A stretch of DNA of 64,000 nt from Loktanella sp. M215 (lineage in GTDB: Bacteria; Pseudomonadota; Alphaproteobacteria; Rhodobacterales; Rhodobacteraceae): assembly GCF_021735925.1 (NCBI RefSeq), contig NZ_WMEA01000001.1:2014001-2078000 (forward strand), read 5' to 3'. The translations under genes and the position numbers were made by a program. Below, in pieces: positions 1 to 8,515 of this stretch; within the stretch, counting starts at the first letter, position 1; each line of letters begins with the position of its first letter. The notes beneath the pieces were generated by a model that was given only the letters and a program-made list of their open reading frames with translations, was not told where the DNA came from and did not search any database.

Positions 1-323
1 CCTATTCCTTCAAATATTCGACGCGCCCCGGCACGCCGGCCGCCGAAAAGCCACAATTGCCCGAAGAGGTCATGTCGGAACGCCTTGCGCGGTTGCAGGT
101 CCTGCTGACGCAGCAGCAGCGCGCAATACAGGACAGCATGATCGGCCGGACCGTGGGGGTTCTGTTTGAAAAGCCAGGCCGCATCGCAGGCCAGATGATT
201 GGCAAGTCTGACTACCTGCACGCGGTTCACGCCGAGGCGCCCGCCACGGTTCTGGGTCAGGTGATGCCGATCAGAATCATCAGCGCCGGCACGAATTCGC
301 TGGGCGGGCAGTTGCTGGGCTGA
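1..323 (+). CDS. miaB: tRNA-2-methylthio-N6-dimethylallyladenosine synthase, C-terminal part (MiaB)
   Basis: This gene enters from the left edge; about 106 C-terminal residues are visible, read in the frame that begins at base 3 and ending at TGA 321-323. The first visible residues (FKYSTRPGTPAA) match the end of the radical-SAM core of MiaB, whose usual form is YSPRPGTPA. A TRAM-type RNA-binding domain follows, ending GGQLLG. MiaB is an iron-sulfur enzyme that adds the methylthio group to i6A37 of tRNAs reading UNN codons. The cysteine clusters lie outside the window. The MiaB assignment over other methylthiotransferases (RimO, MtaB) rests on this C-terminal stretch and on proximity to phoH-ybeY-corC-lnt, which commonly follows miaB. 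Confidence 0.88.
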   Translation, partial: YSFKYSTRPGTPAAEKPQLPEEVMSERLARLQVLLTQQQRAIQDSMIGRTVGVLFEKPGRIAGQMIGKSDYLHAVHAEAPATVLGQVMPIRIISAGTNSLGGQLLG

Positions 324-522
324 AATAAGCCCACACGGGTCTGTGTTAATGCCATGTTATGAAATTGCGGCCACTGGCGGTTATTGTTGCGTTTTGAGAC
401 ACAATATCTGGTGTTTTTTTCTTTATGATGTGGTGAAGCTTGCTATGATGCGTCGTATTGAGTGTCATTAGTGCGACCGCACACCTGAGATGGTGTGCCC
501 GTACAATCAAGAGGATTTCGCC

Positions 523-1083
523 GTGGCAACCACACCGTCCCAATTTGCAAGGACCGCATTTGCGGGCGTTCTGGCATTGACCATGATCGCTGGATCCACC
601 GTTTCCGCCCAGCAGACTAGCCGGCCGGAAATCTATGAACCGACGATCTGGATCGACCCGGATGGATGCGAGCATTGGGCGATGGACGACGGTGCCGAAG
701 GCTTCATGTCGCCGCACCGCCGTCGCGACGGCAGCGCGGTGTGCCACCGGTCCGAAATCTGCGGCGTGTTCCCGACGGACCAGCTGTTTGCGACCGACAA
801 ATATGCGCTCAGCGCCTCGGCGCGTGCGACCTTGCAGAACTTCTTCCAGACGGCGAATGCCTTTGGGTTCATGATCTATGGGCACACGGACAGCCGCGCG
901 TCGGATGAATATAACATCCGTCTGTCGAACAACCGCGCCGCAGCCGTCGGCAACGTGGCACAAGGCGTCGGCGCGCGCGTCGTCGATCTGAAGGGGTTCG
1001 GCGAGCGCATGCCCCGCGCAACCAATGACACCGCCGCCGGGATGCAGCAGAACCGCCGCGTCGAAATCTACTGCATCCGCTGA
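523..1083 (+). CDS. Secreted OmpA-family protein with N-terminal IWxDPxGCxHW module
   Basis: This 186-residue protein has a signal peptide (residues 1-29, cleavage after STVSA) and a C-terminal OmpA-like peptidoglycan-binding domain (about 85-185; GHTDSRASDEYN at 120-131, NRRVEI at 177-182). I chose the GTG at 523 over an ATG at 490 because GAGG lies 8 bases upstream and the GTG gives a clean signal peptide. Between signal and OmpA domain, residues 43-74 form a Trp/Cys module (IWIDPDGCEHW...DDGAEG...VC) that recurs in the next gene's product. The protein probably acts in the periplasm or outer envelope by binding peptidoglycan. Cys49, Cys74, Cys80 and Cys184 could form disulfides. The OmpA assignment is firm; the module's role is unknown. 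Confidence 0.85.
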   Translation: MATTPSQFARTAFAGVLALTMIAGSTVSAQQTSRPEIYEPTIWIDPDGCEHWAMDDGAEGFMSPHRRRDGSAVCHRSEICGVFPTDQLFATDKYALSASARATLQNFFQTANAFGFMIYGHTDSRASDEYNIRLSNNRAAAVGNVAQGVGARVVDLKGFGERMPRATNDTAAGMQQNRRVEIYCIR

Positions 1084-1095
1084 AGGGGATCGAAC

Positions 1096-1422
1096 ATGAA
1101 CACGATGAAATTGCTCGGTCTTCTGGGTGCCGGTCTGGCCCTGACCGCGTGCGATCAGGCCGTCGGCCCCAACAAGGGCTTTGACCGCGGGATCAATGCC
1201 CACAGCCTGTCGACCATGGTCGCAGGTATCTGGGTCGACCCTGAAGGTTGCGATCACTGGATCATCGACGACGGCGTCGAAGGCTATCTGTCAGAGCGTC
1301 TGACACCCGATGGCCGCCCGGTCTGTTCCGGTGTCGCCCCGCCCAATACGGTCGTGGGGCCGTTCAAGTCCGGGTCGCCGATCTATGACCCGACACGGCC
1401 CGATGACTTCCCCCCCGCATGA
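1096..1422 (+). CDS. Small lipoprotein carrying the same IWxDPxGCxHW module
   Basis: This 108-residue protein has a lipoprotein signal peptide with lipobox LTAC (Cys19). It starts 12 bases after the OmpA-family gene with AAGGGGA as ribosome site, so the two form one operon closed by the terminator at 1431. Residues 45-77 (IWVDPEGCDHW, DDGVEG, DGRPVC) match the module of the upstream protein at nearly every Trp, Cys, Asp and Gly position. The rest is low-complexity and proline-rich. It therefore consists of a lipid anchor and the module. I recognise no named family. A role as envelope partner of the OmpA-like neighbour is inference from the shared module and the operon. Confidence 0.8.
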   Translation: MNTMKLLGLLGAGLALTACDQAVGPNKGFDRGINAHSLSTMVAGIWVDPEGCDHWIIDDGVEGYLSERLTPDGRPVCSGVAPPNTVVGPFKSGSPIYDPTRPDDFPPA

Positions 1423-1430
1423 TCCTTCCA

Positions 1431-1461
1431 AGAAGCCGCAGATCACCTCTGCGGCTTCTTT
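1431..1461 (+). terminator. Rho-independent terminator after the OmpA/lipoprotein pair
   Basis: A perfect 12-bp stem (1431-1442 with 1448-1459, AGAAGCCGCAGA/TCTGCGGCTTCT) with a 5-base loop is followed by a short T-rich run. It lies just past the lipoprotein stop and before phoH. Confidence 0.75.
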
Positions 1462-1567
1462 CTTGGGCGCTGCCGGGTCAAATCCCGCGCAATGTCACCC
1501 CGAGGGTTGTCATTGTCCGCCCCGGTCGCCACTTTGAACGCAACGATGCTTCACCCCGGAGATTTGA

Positions 1568-2581
1568 TTGCCCACAGGCGCGCTGACCCCCACCGCTGAA
1601 AATGTTTCGGAATCCGTTCTGGAATTTCCCGATAACTTCCTGCTGATTGACCTGTGCGGCCAGTACGACCGCAACCTCACCGCCATCGAAAGCGCGCTGG
1701 GCGTTCAGGTCCTGCGCCGCGGCAACCGGCTGGAGGTGATCGGTGAAGAGGTGCCGCGCAAGGACGCGCTGGATATCCTGAAATCGCTCTACCAGCGGCT
1801 TGAGGCGGGCAAGACGCTGGAACCCGGCGACATCGACCGCGAATTGCGAATGCACCCGGACGAAAGCCTGATGACCGGCGAGCAGAAGGAACTGTTCAAG
1901 GGCGAGCTGGCCGACCGGGTCGAGATCAAGACCCGCAAGAAGCTGGTCGAACCCCGGACCGAGGCGCAGAAGGCCTACGTGCGCGCCCTGTTCGACAACG
2001 AACTCTGCTTCGGCATCGGGCCTGCGGGCACCGGCAAGACCTATCTGGCCGTCGCCGTCGCGGTGAACCACTTCATCAGCGGGAACGTCGACCGGATCAT
2101 CCTGTCGCGTCCTGCGGTCGAGGCCGGAGAGAAACTGGGATATCTGCCCGGCGACATGAAGGACAAGATTGACCCCTACATGCAGCCGCTTTACGATGCG
2201 TTGAACGACTTCTTCCCCTCCAAGCAGGTCGCCAAACTGATCGAGGAGAAGCGGATCGAGATCGCACCGCTCGCCTTCATGCGGGGCCGCACGCTCGCCA
2301 ATGCCGCTGTCGTGCTGGACGAGGCGCAGAACGCCACGACCATGCAGATGAAGATGTTCCTGACCCGTCTGGGTGAAGGCTCTCGCATGGCGATCACCGG
2401 CGACCGCACCCAGATCGACCTGCCGCGCGGCGTGAATTCGGGTCTGTGGGAGGCGGAGCGCCTGCTCAAGAACATCCCCAAGATCAGCTTCAACTATTTC
2501 ACGTCCAAGGACGTCGTGCGCCACCCGCTCGTCGCCCGCATCATCGAGGCTTACGAGGCGGACGCGGAAAAGACGGGATGA
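1568..2581 (+). CDS. phoH: PhoH-like ATPase (YbeZ)
   Basis: This 337-residue PhoH-family P-loop NTPase has Walker A GPAGTGKT (151-158), Walker B VVLDEAQN (248-254) and an N-terminal KH-like region. The family is thought to act in RNA metabolism with the endoribonuclease YbeY. The start is a TTG at 1568 preceded by GGAG at 1558-1561; no in-frame ATG fits better. The gene begins the phoH-(ORF6N)-ybeY-corC-lnt operon. Its stop overlaps the next start as ATGA. Length and motifs are normal for the family. Confidence 0.92.
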   Translation: MPTGALTPTAENVSESVLEFPDNFLLIDLCGQYDRNLTAIESALGVQVLRRGNRLEVIGEEVPRKDALDILKSLYQRLEAGKTLEPGDIDRELRMHPDESLMTGEQKELFKGELADRVEIKTRKKLVEPRTEAQKAYVRALFDNELCFGIGPAGTGKTYLAVAVAVNHFISGNVDRIILSRPAVEAGEKLGYLPGDMKDKIDPYMQPLYDALNDFFPSKQVAKLIEEKRIEIAPLAFMRGRTLANAAVVLDEAQNATTMQMKMFLTRLGEGSRMAITGDRTQIDLPRGVNSGLWEAERLLKNIPKISFNYFTSKDVVRHPLVARIIEAYEADAEKTG

Positions 2582-3381
2582 CCGACGCCCTTGCGGCGGG
2601 CGTGGCGCAGGCGATCTTTCGCCTGCGGGGCCAGCCTGTCATTCTTGACGCCGATGTCGCCGCGATCTTCGGGCGCACGACATCGGCGGTGAACCAGCAC
2701 CGCAGCCGCAACGCCGGGCGGTTTCTGGATGACTACGCCTTTCAGCTGAGCCTCGATGAATGGCGCAACTTGAAATCACAAGATGTGATCTCAAGTGCCC
2801 ACGGCGGGCGGCGGGGCAGGCCTTGGGCCTATTCCGAACAGGGTTTCATCATGCTCGCCACCGGGTTTCGCGGGCCCGAGGCGGATCGCATTGCCCGCAC
2901 GGTCGCGGAAACCTTCGTGGCCTACCGTCGCGGTGAATTGCCGATGGAGCGGGTGTTCGACAAGGCCGACACGGGCCTGCGCAACTCGTTGCGCGGTCAA
3001 CTCTCCGACATGCTGTCCGCCATCGCCGCGATGCCCTTGCCCGGCGGGTCCACGGTGCTGACTGAACTCGATCAGACGACGCAAGCCGCCCTTGGCCGGG
3101 TGCGGGCCTGGCTGGACCAGCCCGGCAAGCAGAACACCAAGCTGGACGCCGAAATTGCCAAACTCGCCGCCGACACGCAGCGGGCCTATGCCGAGGTGCG
3201 CCGGACGGATGCGGAAACCGCGAACCTGTGGGCGGATACGGTGCTGAAACGGCTGGACGCGGTGCGGCAGTTGCGCCTGATGGTGCAGCAGATCGAACGC
3301 GACGATCTGAGCGGGCTGCTGGACGCAAGCTTTGGCCAGCCGGTTCCGCTGAACGCCTTGCCAAGGGACGACGATCAATGA
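2578..3381 (+). CDS. ORF6N-domain protein inserted between phoH and ybeY
   Basis: This 267-residue protein has residues of about 10-115 matching the ORF6N domain of phage and bacterial KilA-N/BRO-type proteins: LRGQPVILDADVAAIFG, then VNQHRSRN, RFLDDYAFQLS and YSEQGFIMLATG. The C-terminal half (about 170-240) is alpha-helical, rich in Ala, Asp and Arg, and may be a coiled coil. The gene is coupled on both sides by ATGA overlaps (phoH stop/its start; its stop/ybeY start). ORF6N domains are usually DNA-binding and common in phages, and I know of no standard member at this position. Codon use looks like that of the neighbours. The function in this operon is unknown; acquisition by transfer with clean domestication is inference. 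Confidence 0.85.
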   Translation: MTDALAAGVAQAIFRLRGQPVILDADVAAIFGRTTSAVNQHRSRNAGRFLDDYAFQLSLDEWRNLKSQDVISSAHGGRRGRPWAYSEQGFIMLATGFRGPEADRIARTVAETFVAYRRGELPMERVFDKADTGLRNSLRGQLSDMLSAIAAMPLPGGSTVLTELDQTTQAALGRVRAWLDQPGKQNTKLDAEIAKLAADTQRAYAEVRRTDAETANLWADTVLKRLDAVRQLRLMVQQIERDDLSGLLDASFGQPVPLNALPRDDDQ

Positions 3382-3869
3382 CCGTGGATTGCCTGATCGA
3401 AGACCCGCGCTGGGAGGCGCTGGATCTGGAGACGCTGGCCGAAGCCGCCTCTGACGCCGCCCTTGCGGAACTCGGGCTGGAGCCGTCGGTCTGGGAGATC
3501 AGCCTGATGGGCTGTGACGACGCCCGCATCGCCACCCTGAACGCCGATTTCCGTGGCAAGCCGCAAGCGACCAACGTGCTGTCGTGGCCGTCAGAGGAGC
3601 GCGGCGTGGCCGTTGCGGGCGAAATGCCCGTCGCACCGGATCCCGCCGACCCGGAACTCGGGGATATTGCCATCGCTTTTGAGACCTGCGAAGCGGAGGC
3701 GCGGGCGGCGGCCAAGCCGCTGGCGGAACATGTGACGCATCTGATCGTTCACGCGACGCTGCATCTGCTGGGCTACGATCACGATCGCGACGCCGACGCC
3801 ACCCTGATGGAGGGATTGGAGACGCAGATACTTGGCAAGATGGGTCTTGATGATCCATACCGGACTTGA
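3378..3869 (+). CDS. ybeY: Endoribonuclease YbeY (rRNA maturation factor)
   Basis: This 163-residue YbeY carries the signature HATLHLLGYDH, with metal-binding His125, His129 and His135. YbeY is a single-strand endoribonuclease in 16S rRNA 3'-end maturation and 70S quality control, and usually works with PhoH/YbeZ. The ATG overlaps the TGA of the ORF6N gene by ATGA, so expression is coupled through the inserted gene. Length is normal. Confidence 0.95.
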   Translation: MTVDCLIEDPRWEALDLETLAEAASDAALAELGLEPSVWEISLMGCDDARIATLNADFRGKPQATNVLSWPSEERGVAVAGEMPVAPDPADPELGDIAIAFETCEAEARAAAKPLAEHVTHLIVHATLHLLGYDHDRDADATLMEGLETQILGKMGLDDPYRT

Positions 3870-3900
3870 CGCCGCAAGGCACAACATAGGCAGGGAGACG

Positions 3901-4794
3901 ATGGGCGATACCGACGACGGGTCCAGGGGGGCAGCGCAGGGCGCGCAGTCCGAAGAGACACCAGACCAGAGCGACGAACAGAAGGGTAATTTCTTCAGCC
4001 GCCTGTTCGATGCGCTGTCGCCCAACGGCGAAGGCGACGATGACACGGCGGATGGGGCGCGCCAGATGCCGCCGACCATTCCGATGCCCGGTATGCTGAA
4101 CCTGCGCCGGATGCGGGTCGAGGACGTCTCGGTCCCCAAGGCCGATATCGTGGCCGCCCCCGTGACCACCAGCAAGGACGACCTCGTCGCCACCTTCCGC
4201 GACAGCGGTCTGACGCGCCTGCCGGTCTACGACGGCACGCTCGATACGCCGATGGGGTTCGTGAACCTCAAGGATTTCGCCCTGAAATACGGGTTCGAAG
4301 GCGACGCGATGGCCTTCGATTTGCGCGCGCTCTTGCGGCCCCTGCTGTTCGTGCCGCCGTCGATGCCGCTGGGCATCTTGCTGACCAAGATGCAGGCCGA
4401 CCGCACGCACATGGCGCTGGTGATCGACGAATATGGCGGCACGGACGGTCTGGTCACGATCGAGGATCTGATCGAACAGGTCGTGGGCGCCATCGAAGAC
4501 GAACACGATGTGGACGAGGTGAAAAGCTTCAGCCTCGAGTCCCCCGGCGTCTATATCGCGCAGGCCAAGACCGCGCTGGAGGATTTCGAGGCCGAAATCG
4601 GCATGGACCTGACCCATCACGAGGATATCGACGAGGAAGAAATCGACAGCCTTGGCGGTCTTGTCATGATGCTGTCCGGCCATGTGCCGGTGCGCGGTGA
4701 GGTCATCATCCACCCTGACGGCCCCGAATTCGAGGTGCTGGACGCCGATCCGCGCCGGATCAAGCGATTGCGCGTGCGGCTTCCGCAGGCATGA
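3901..4794 (+). CDS. corC: CorC/HlyC-family CBS-domain protein
   Basis: This 297-residue soluble protein has an acidic N-terminus, a CBS pair at roughly 75-205 (including RLPVYDGTLD and IDEYGGTDGLVTIEDLIEQ) and a C-terminal CorC_HlyC transporter-associated domain (about 215-295). The start at 3901 is set by AGGGAG immediately upstream; earlier in-frame codons lack a ribosome site. The family is linked to Mg/Co resistance, and the phoH-ybeY-corC-lnt order is widely conserved. There is no membrane segment, so this is the short CorC type rather than the DUF21-containing hemolysin type. The exact molecular role is not known. Confidence 0.9.
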   Translation: MGDTDDGSRGAAQGAQSEETPDQSDEQKGNFFSRLFDALSPNGEGDDDTADGARQMPPTIPMPGMLNLRRMRVEDVSVPKADIVAAPVTTSKDDLVATFRDSGLTRLPVYDGTLDTPMGFVNLKDFALKYGFEGDAMAFDLRALLRPLLFVPPSMPLGILLTKMQADRTHMALVIDEYGGTDGLVTIEDLIEQVVGAIEDEHDVDEVKSFSLESPGVYIAQAKTALEDFEAEIGMDLTHHEDIDEEEIDSLGGLVMMLSGHVPVRGEVIIHPDGPEFEVLDADPRRIKRLRVRLPQA

Positions 4795-4806
4795 CACGAG
4801 GCTGAC

Positions 4807-6306
4807 ATGACAGGCATGACAGATCGCCTGTGGCGGCTGCGCCGCTGGCCGCGCGTGTTTGCGCTGATCGTCCTCGGCGTCGTCGTGGCCCTTGGCATGG
4901 CGCCGCTGGACTGGTGGTTCATCGCCGTGCCGGCCTGGGCCGCCGTCCTTTGCGTGCTGATCACAGCGCCCGGCCTGCGGCCCGCGCTCTGGTCCGCTTT
5001 GCTGATCGGGCTGGGGTATTTCGGGTTCACCCTGCGCTGGCTGGTCGATCCGTTCCTCGTGGATGCCGCGGCATGGGGCTGGGCCGCACCCTTGGCCGTC
5101 AGCCTGATGGCCTTGCGCGAAAGCCTGTTCTGGGTTGCGGGCACGCTGGTCGCTCGCCTGATCGCACCACGCCACCTGTCGGCGCTGGTGCTGTCCCTGA
5201 CGCTGGCAGAGGCGTTGCGCGGCTACCTGTTCACCGGCTTTCCCTGGGCCCTGATCGGCCACGTGCTGATCCCGACGCCTTGGGCGCAACTGGCGGCCTT
5301 CGGCGGTCCGCACCTGCTGACGCTGCTGACGCTGACCGTGGCGGCGGGGCTGGTCTGGATGGCGCAACGGCGCTGGACCGGGGCGATCCCCTTGATTGCG
5401 GCGGTGGCGGTGGCGCCCTTGCTGATCCCGGGGCCTGACCCGGTTGATCCTGCGGCCCCCGTCATCCGCATCGTGCAGCCCAACGCGCCGCAGGATCAGA
5501 AATGGGATCCCAACCAGAACCTGATCTTCTTCCAGCGCATGATCGCCTACACGCAGGCCGCCCCGCGCCCCGCCCTGATCGTCTGGCCGGAAACCGCCGT
5601 GCCCGACCTGCTGGACTACGCCCAGCCAGAGCTGGAGCAGATCTCGGAGGCCGCACAGGGCACACCGGTGGTCACCGGCATCAACCGCAGTCAGAACGGC
5701 CTTTATTACAACTCGCTCATCCTGCTGGGCCGGATGGGGCAGGTGGAACAGACCTACGACAAGGCGCATCTGGTGCCGTTCGGGGAATACACGCCCTTCG
5801 GAGAGCTGCTGAAGCAATTCGGCGTCCACGGCATCGCCACGTCAGAGGGCGGTGGCTTTGCCAAGGGCGCCGTGCCGCAGCCGCTGATCGACTTGCCAGG
5901 GGTGGGCAAGGCTCGTGCCTTGATCTGCTACGAAGGCATCTTTGCCGAAGAGATCACGACCCCCGAACGCCCCCGTCTGCTGATGATGATCACCAACGAC
6001 GCGTGGTTCGGCAAGGGGGCGGGACCAACCCAGCACCTGATGCAGGCGCGGCTGCGCGCGATCGAGCAGGGGCTGCCGATGGTGCGGTCGGCCAATACGG
6101 GCATCAGCGCGATGATCGACGCCCGCGGCCGGATCAAGGCGATGATCCCGCTGGACCGGGCAGGCTATGTCGACGCACCCTTGCCGGTCGCGCGCGCCGC
6201 AACGCCCTACGTGCGGTGGGGTGACTGGCCCGTCATGATTCTGGTGTTGCTGGGGATGATCGCGACCGCCCTTCACAACCGCCGGATGCGGCACGAATTG
6301 CGTTGA
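4807..6306 (+). CDS. lnt: Apolipoprotein N-acyltransferase (Lnt)
   Basis: This 499-residue integral membrane enzyme adds the third acyl chain to the N-terminal cysteine of lipoproteins. Six or more membrane segments fill residues 15-210, followed by a periplasmic nitrilase-type domain (218-460) and a last membrane segment near the C-terminus. The catalytic triad is visible as Glu262 (WPETAVP), Lys319 (YDKAHLVPFGEY) and Cys374 (CYEGIF). The start at 4807 has GAGG 5 bases upstream; an ATG at 4816 is possible. It is the last gene of the phoH operon. Putative lipoprotein substrates occur nearby (1096, 29637, 36563 and 45787). Confidence 0.95.
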   Translation: MTGMTDRLWRLRRWPRVFALIVLGVVVALGMAPLDWWFIAVPAWAAVLCVLITAPGLRPALWSALLIGLGYFGFTLRWLVDPFLVDAAAWGWAAPLAVSLMALRESLFWVAGTLVARLIAPRHLSALVLSLTLAEALRGYLFTGFPWALIGHVLIPTPWAQLAAFGGPHLLTLLTLTVAAGLVWMAQRRWTGAIPLIAAVAVAPLLIPGPDPVDPAAPVIRIVQPNAPQDQKWDPNQNLIFFQRMIAYTQAAPRPALIVWPETAVPDLLDYAQPELEQISEAAQGTPVVTGINRSQNGLYYNSLILLGRMGQVEQTYDKAHLVPFGEYTPFGELLKQFGVHGIATSEGGGFAKGAVPQPLIDLPGVGKARALICYEGIFAEEITTPERPRLLMMITNDAWFGKGAGPTQHLMQARLRAIEQGLPMVRSANTGISAMIDARGRIKAMIPLDRAGYVDAPLPVARAATPYVRWGDWPVMILVLLGMIATALHNRRMRHELR

Positions 6307-6339
6307 CCACGGCGGGCGGCCTGCGTAACCAATCGGCTG

Positions 6340-6389
6340 ACCCGCCACAACGGCTTCCTGACGTGGCGGGATATTTTTTGACTGGAGCA
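6340..6389 (+). promoter_or_regulatory. SAM/SAH riboswitch controlling metK translation
   Basis: An 8-bp stem (CCCGCCAC 6341-6348 with GTGGCGGG 6363-6370) closes a loop containing AACGGCTTCCTG. A downstream TGGAGCA (6383-6389) contains the metK Shine-Dalgarno GGAG. Loop bases GCTTCC can pair with the GGAGC segment, giving an H-type pseudoknot that would hide the ribosome site. The ACAACGGCTTCCTG loop, the stem and TGGAGCA match the Rhodobacterales SAM/SAH riboswitch class as I know it, which is found before metK. Binding of SAM or SAH should lower metK translation. The P1 pairing, loop and anti-SD are seen; ligand binding is inferred from the class. Confidence 0.9.
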
Positions 6390-6396
6390 CGTCCCC

Positions 6397-7578
6397 ATGG
6401 CACGCCAAGACTATATCTTCACCTCCGAATCCGTGTCGGAGGGGCACCCTGACAAGGTGTGCGACCGCATCTCTGACAGCATCCTCGACGCCTTTCTGAC
6501 CGAAGAGCCGGAGGCGCGCGTCGCCTGCGAGACCTTCGCCACCACCAATCGCGTCGTCATCGGCGGCGAGGTCGGGTTGAGCACGATGGACAAGACGCAC
6601 GCCTTTCTGGCGGGTGTGCCGGACATCGCCCGCGCCGCCATCAAGGACATCGGCTACGAGCAGGACAAGTTCCACCACGCCACCTGCGAGATCACCAACC
6701 TGCTGCACGAGCAGTCCGCCCACATCAAGCAGGGCGTCGATGCCGGCGACAACAAGCCCGAAGGGGCCGGCGATCAGGGCATCATGTTCGGCTTCGCCAC
6801 GACCGAAACGCCGGACCTGATGCCCGCACCGATCCAGTATGCCCACGCCATCCTGCGGCGTTTGGCCGAGGTGCGTAAATCGGGCGCGGAACCGACCCTG
6901 CGCCCTGACGCGAAAAGCCAGATCAGCCTGCGCTATGCGGACGGCAAGCCGGTGGAGGTCACGTCGATCGTGCTGTCCACCCAGCACGCGGACGAAAGCC
7001 AGTCCAGCGCCGACATCCGCGCCATCGTGGAGCCCTACATCCGCGAGGTCCTGCCCGACGGCTTCATCACCGATGCGACGGAATGGTGGGTCAACCCGAC
7101 CGGCACCTTCGTGATCGGCGGGCCCGATGGCGACGCAGGTCTGACGGGCCGCAAGATCATCGTGGACACCTATGGCGGGGCAGCCCCCCACGGCGGCGGC
7201 GCGTTCTCGGGCAAGGATCCGACCAAGGTCGACCGTTCTGCCGCCTATGTCGCGCGCTATCTGGCCAAGAACGTCGTGGCCTCGGGCATGGCCGACAAAT
7301 GCACGCTGCAACTGTCCTATGCGATCGGCATCGCGCAGCCGCTGTCGGTCTATGTCGATCTGCACGACACAGGAGAGGTCGATCCGGCGGCGGTCGAACG
7401 GGCGATCCGCCAGACGATGGATCTGACGCCGCAGGGCATCCGCACGCATCTGGGTCTGAACCGTCCGATCTATGCCCGGACCGCGGCCTACGGTCACTTT
7501 GGCCGCGCGCCCGAGGCGGACGGCGGTTTCAGCTGGGAACGGACCGATCTGGTGGACGCGCTGAAGCGCGCCGTCTGA
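6397..7578 (+). CDS. metK: S-adenosylmethionine synthase
   Basis: This 393-residue MetK makes SAM from methionine and ATP. Signatures include [16 protein letters not shown] near the N-terminus, [10 protein letters not shown] in the middle and [16 protein letters not shown] (about 268-283) binding phosphate and metal. The start at 6397 lies 9 bases after the riboswitch-embedded GGAG, so translation should be feedback-controlled by SAM/SAH. A G-rich hairpin follows at 7595, and trmB, a SAM-dependent methyltransferase, lies next. Confidence 0.97.
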   Translation: MARQDYIFTSESVSEGHPDKVCDRISDSILDAFLTEEPEARVACETFATTNRVVIGGEVGLSTMDKTHAFLAGVPDIARAAIKDIGYEQDKFHHATCEITNLLHEQSAHIKQGVDAGDNKPEGAGDQGIMFGFATTETPDLMPAPIQYAHAILRRLAEVRKSGAEPTLRPDAKSQISLRYADGKPVEVTSIVLSTQHADESQSSADIRAIVEPYIREVLPDGFITDATEWWVNPTGTFVIGGPDGDAGLTGRKIIVDTYGGAAPHGGGAFSGKDPTKVDRSAAYVARYLAKNVVASGMADKCTLQLSYAIGIAQPLSVYVDLHDTGEVDPAAVERAIRQTMDLTPQGIRTHLGLNRPIYARTAAYGHFGRAPEADGGFSWERTDLVDALKRAV

Positions 7579-7594
7579 TCTGACTGATAACGTG

Positions 7595-7628
7595 AAAAGG
7601 GGGTGGGCCAGTGGTCCGCCCCTTTGCT
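7595..7628 (+). terminator. Possible terminator after metK
   Basis: AAAGGGG pairs with CCCCTTT around an inner wobble-containing stem (7595-7610 with 7612-7625). It is followed by GCTTTGC, so the T-tract is weak. Confidence 0.5.
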
Positions 7629-7677
7629 TTGCAGCGGCACGGTTGCGGGGCGGGGCGTCAGGCGCTAAAGCGCGCGC

Positions 7678-8394
7678 ATGCAAAACGATAAACACCCCTC
7701 CGGCGCCCCGTGGCGCAATTTCTATGGCCGGTTCCGTGGCAAGACGATCCGGGCCAGTCAGAAGGATTACCTCGACAACGACCTCGACGCGCTGTCGCCG
7801 GGACCCGTCGGTTGGGACGTGAACCCCGACCGGGTCAAGCTGGATCCGGACGCGATCGTGGGGGGGAAACCGCTGTGGCTGGAGATCGGCTTTGGCGGCG
7901 GCGAGCACATGATCGCGATGGCGCAGCGCTATCCGGACATCGGCCTGATCGGCTGCGAGCCCTTCATCAACGGCGTGGCGATGCTGCTGGGCAAGATCCG
8001 CCACGCCGATGTCGCGAACCTCGCGGTGCATCCCGGCGACGTGCGCGACCTCTTCGACGTCCTGCCCGAGGCCTGCATCGCGAAGGCCTTTCTGAACTAT
8101 CCCGACCCCTGGCCCAAAACCCGCCACCACCGGCGCCGCTTCGTGACGGCTGAACATCTGGTGCCGTTGTTCCGCGTCCTGAAGCCGGGCGCGGAATTCC
8201 GCGTGGCCACGGATATTCCCGATTACGTGCGCCAGACCCTGGCGGAGGTGCCGAAAGCAGGGTTCGTCCTGCAGACGGCGCTGCCGGACGGCATGGCTGT
8301 CGCCTGGGACGACTGGATCTCGACCCGTTACGAAATCAAGGCGCTGCGCGAGGGCCGCAGGCCGCACTACATGACCTTTCACAAGCCCGCGTGA
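7678..8394 (+). CDS. trmB: tRNA (guanine-N7-)-methyltransferase
   Basis: This 238-residue TrmB uses SAM to methylate G46 of tRNA. The SAM site LEIGFGGGEH (about 67-76) and the family signature YPDPWPKTRHHRRRF (about 141-155) are both present. The ATG at 7678 has no strong Shine-Dalgarno. The gene follows metK on the same strand but is separated by about 100 bases and a hairpin, so it may have its own promoter. Confidence 0.95.
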   Translation: MQNDKHPSGAPWRNFYGRFRGKTIRASQKDYLDNDLDALSPGPVGWDVNPDRVKLDPDAIVGGKPLWLEIGFGGGEHMIAMAQRYPDIGLIGCEPFINGVAMLLGKIRHADVANLAVHPGDVRDLFDVLPEACIAKAFLNYPDPWPKTRHHRRRFVTAEHLVPLFRVLKPGAEFRVATDIPDYVRQTLAEVPKAGFVLQTALPDGMAVAWDDWISTRYEIKALREGRRPHYMTFHKPA

Positions 8395-8402
8395 CGCCGT
8401 AC

Positions 8403-8434
8403 GGCGCTGTTGGCCCGTGCCGGGCCAAGGCGCC
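8403..8434 (+). terminator. Hairpin after trmB
   Basis: TTGGCCC pairs with GGGCCAA, extended by GGCGC/GCGCC across an asymmetric bulge. There is no T-tract, so termination is uncertain. Confidence 0.35.
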
Positions 8435-8515
8435 CCGCCCGCCGTCCCCTGACCTCTCGACCCGGATCGGCGGCTGCGTTAAAGCGGACCCAGCATCCAC
8501 AAAGGAATTTGACCA

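Noticed and set aside
2578..3381. Prophage remnant suggested by the ORF6N domain
   Set aside because: No other phage gene, integrase or attachment repeat is near; the gene is coupled to housekeeping genes.
3499..5829. A 776-codon open frame on the minus strand
   Set aside because: Antisense to ybeY, corC and lnt; rich in His, Gln and Arg with no domain, typical of a GC shadow.
5842..8382. An 846-codon open frame on the minus strand
   Set aside because: Antisense to lnt, metK and trmB and runs through the riboswitch; no recognisable domain.
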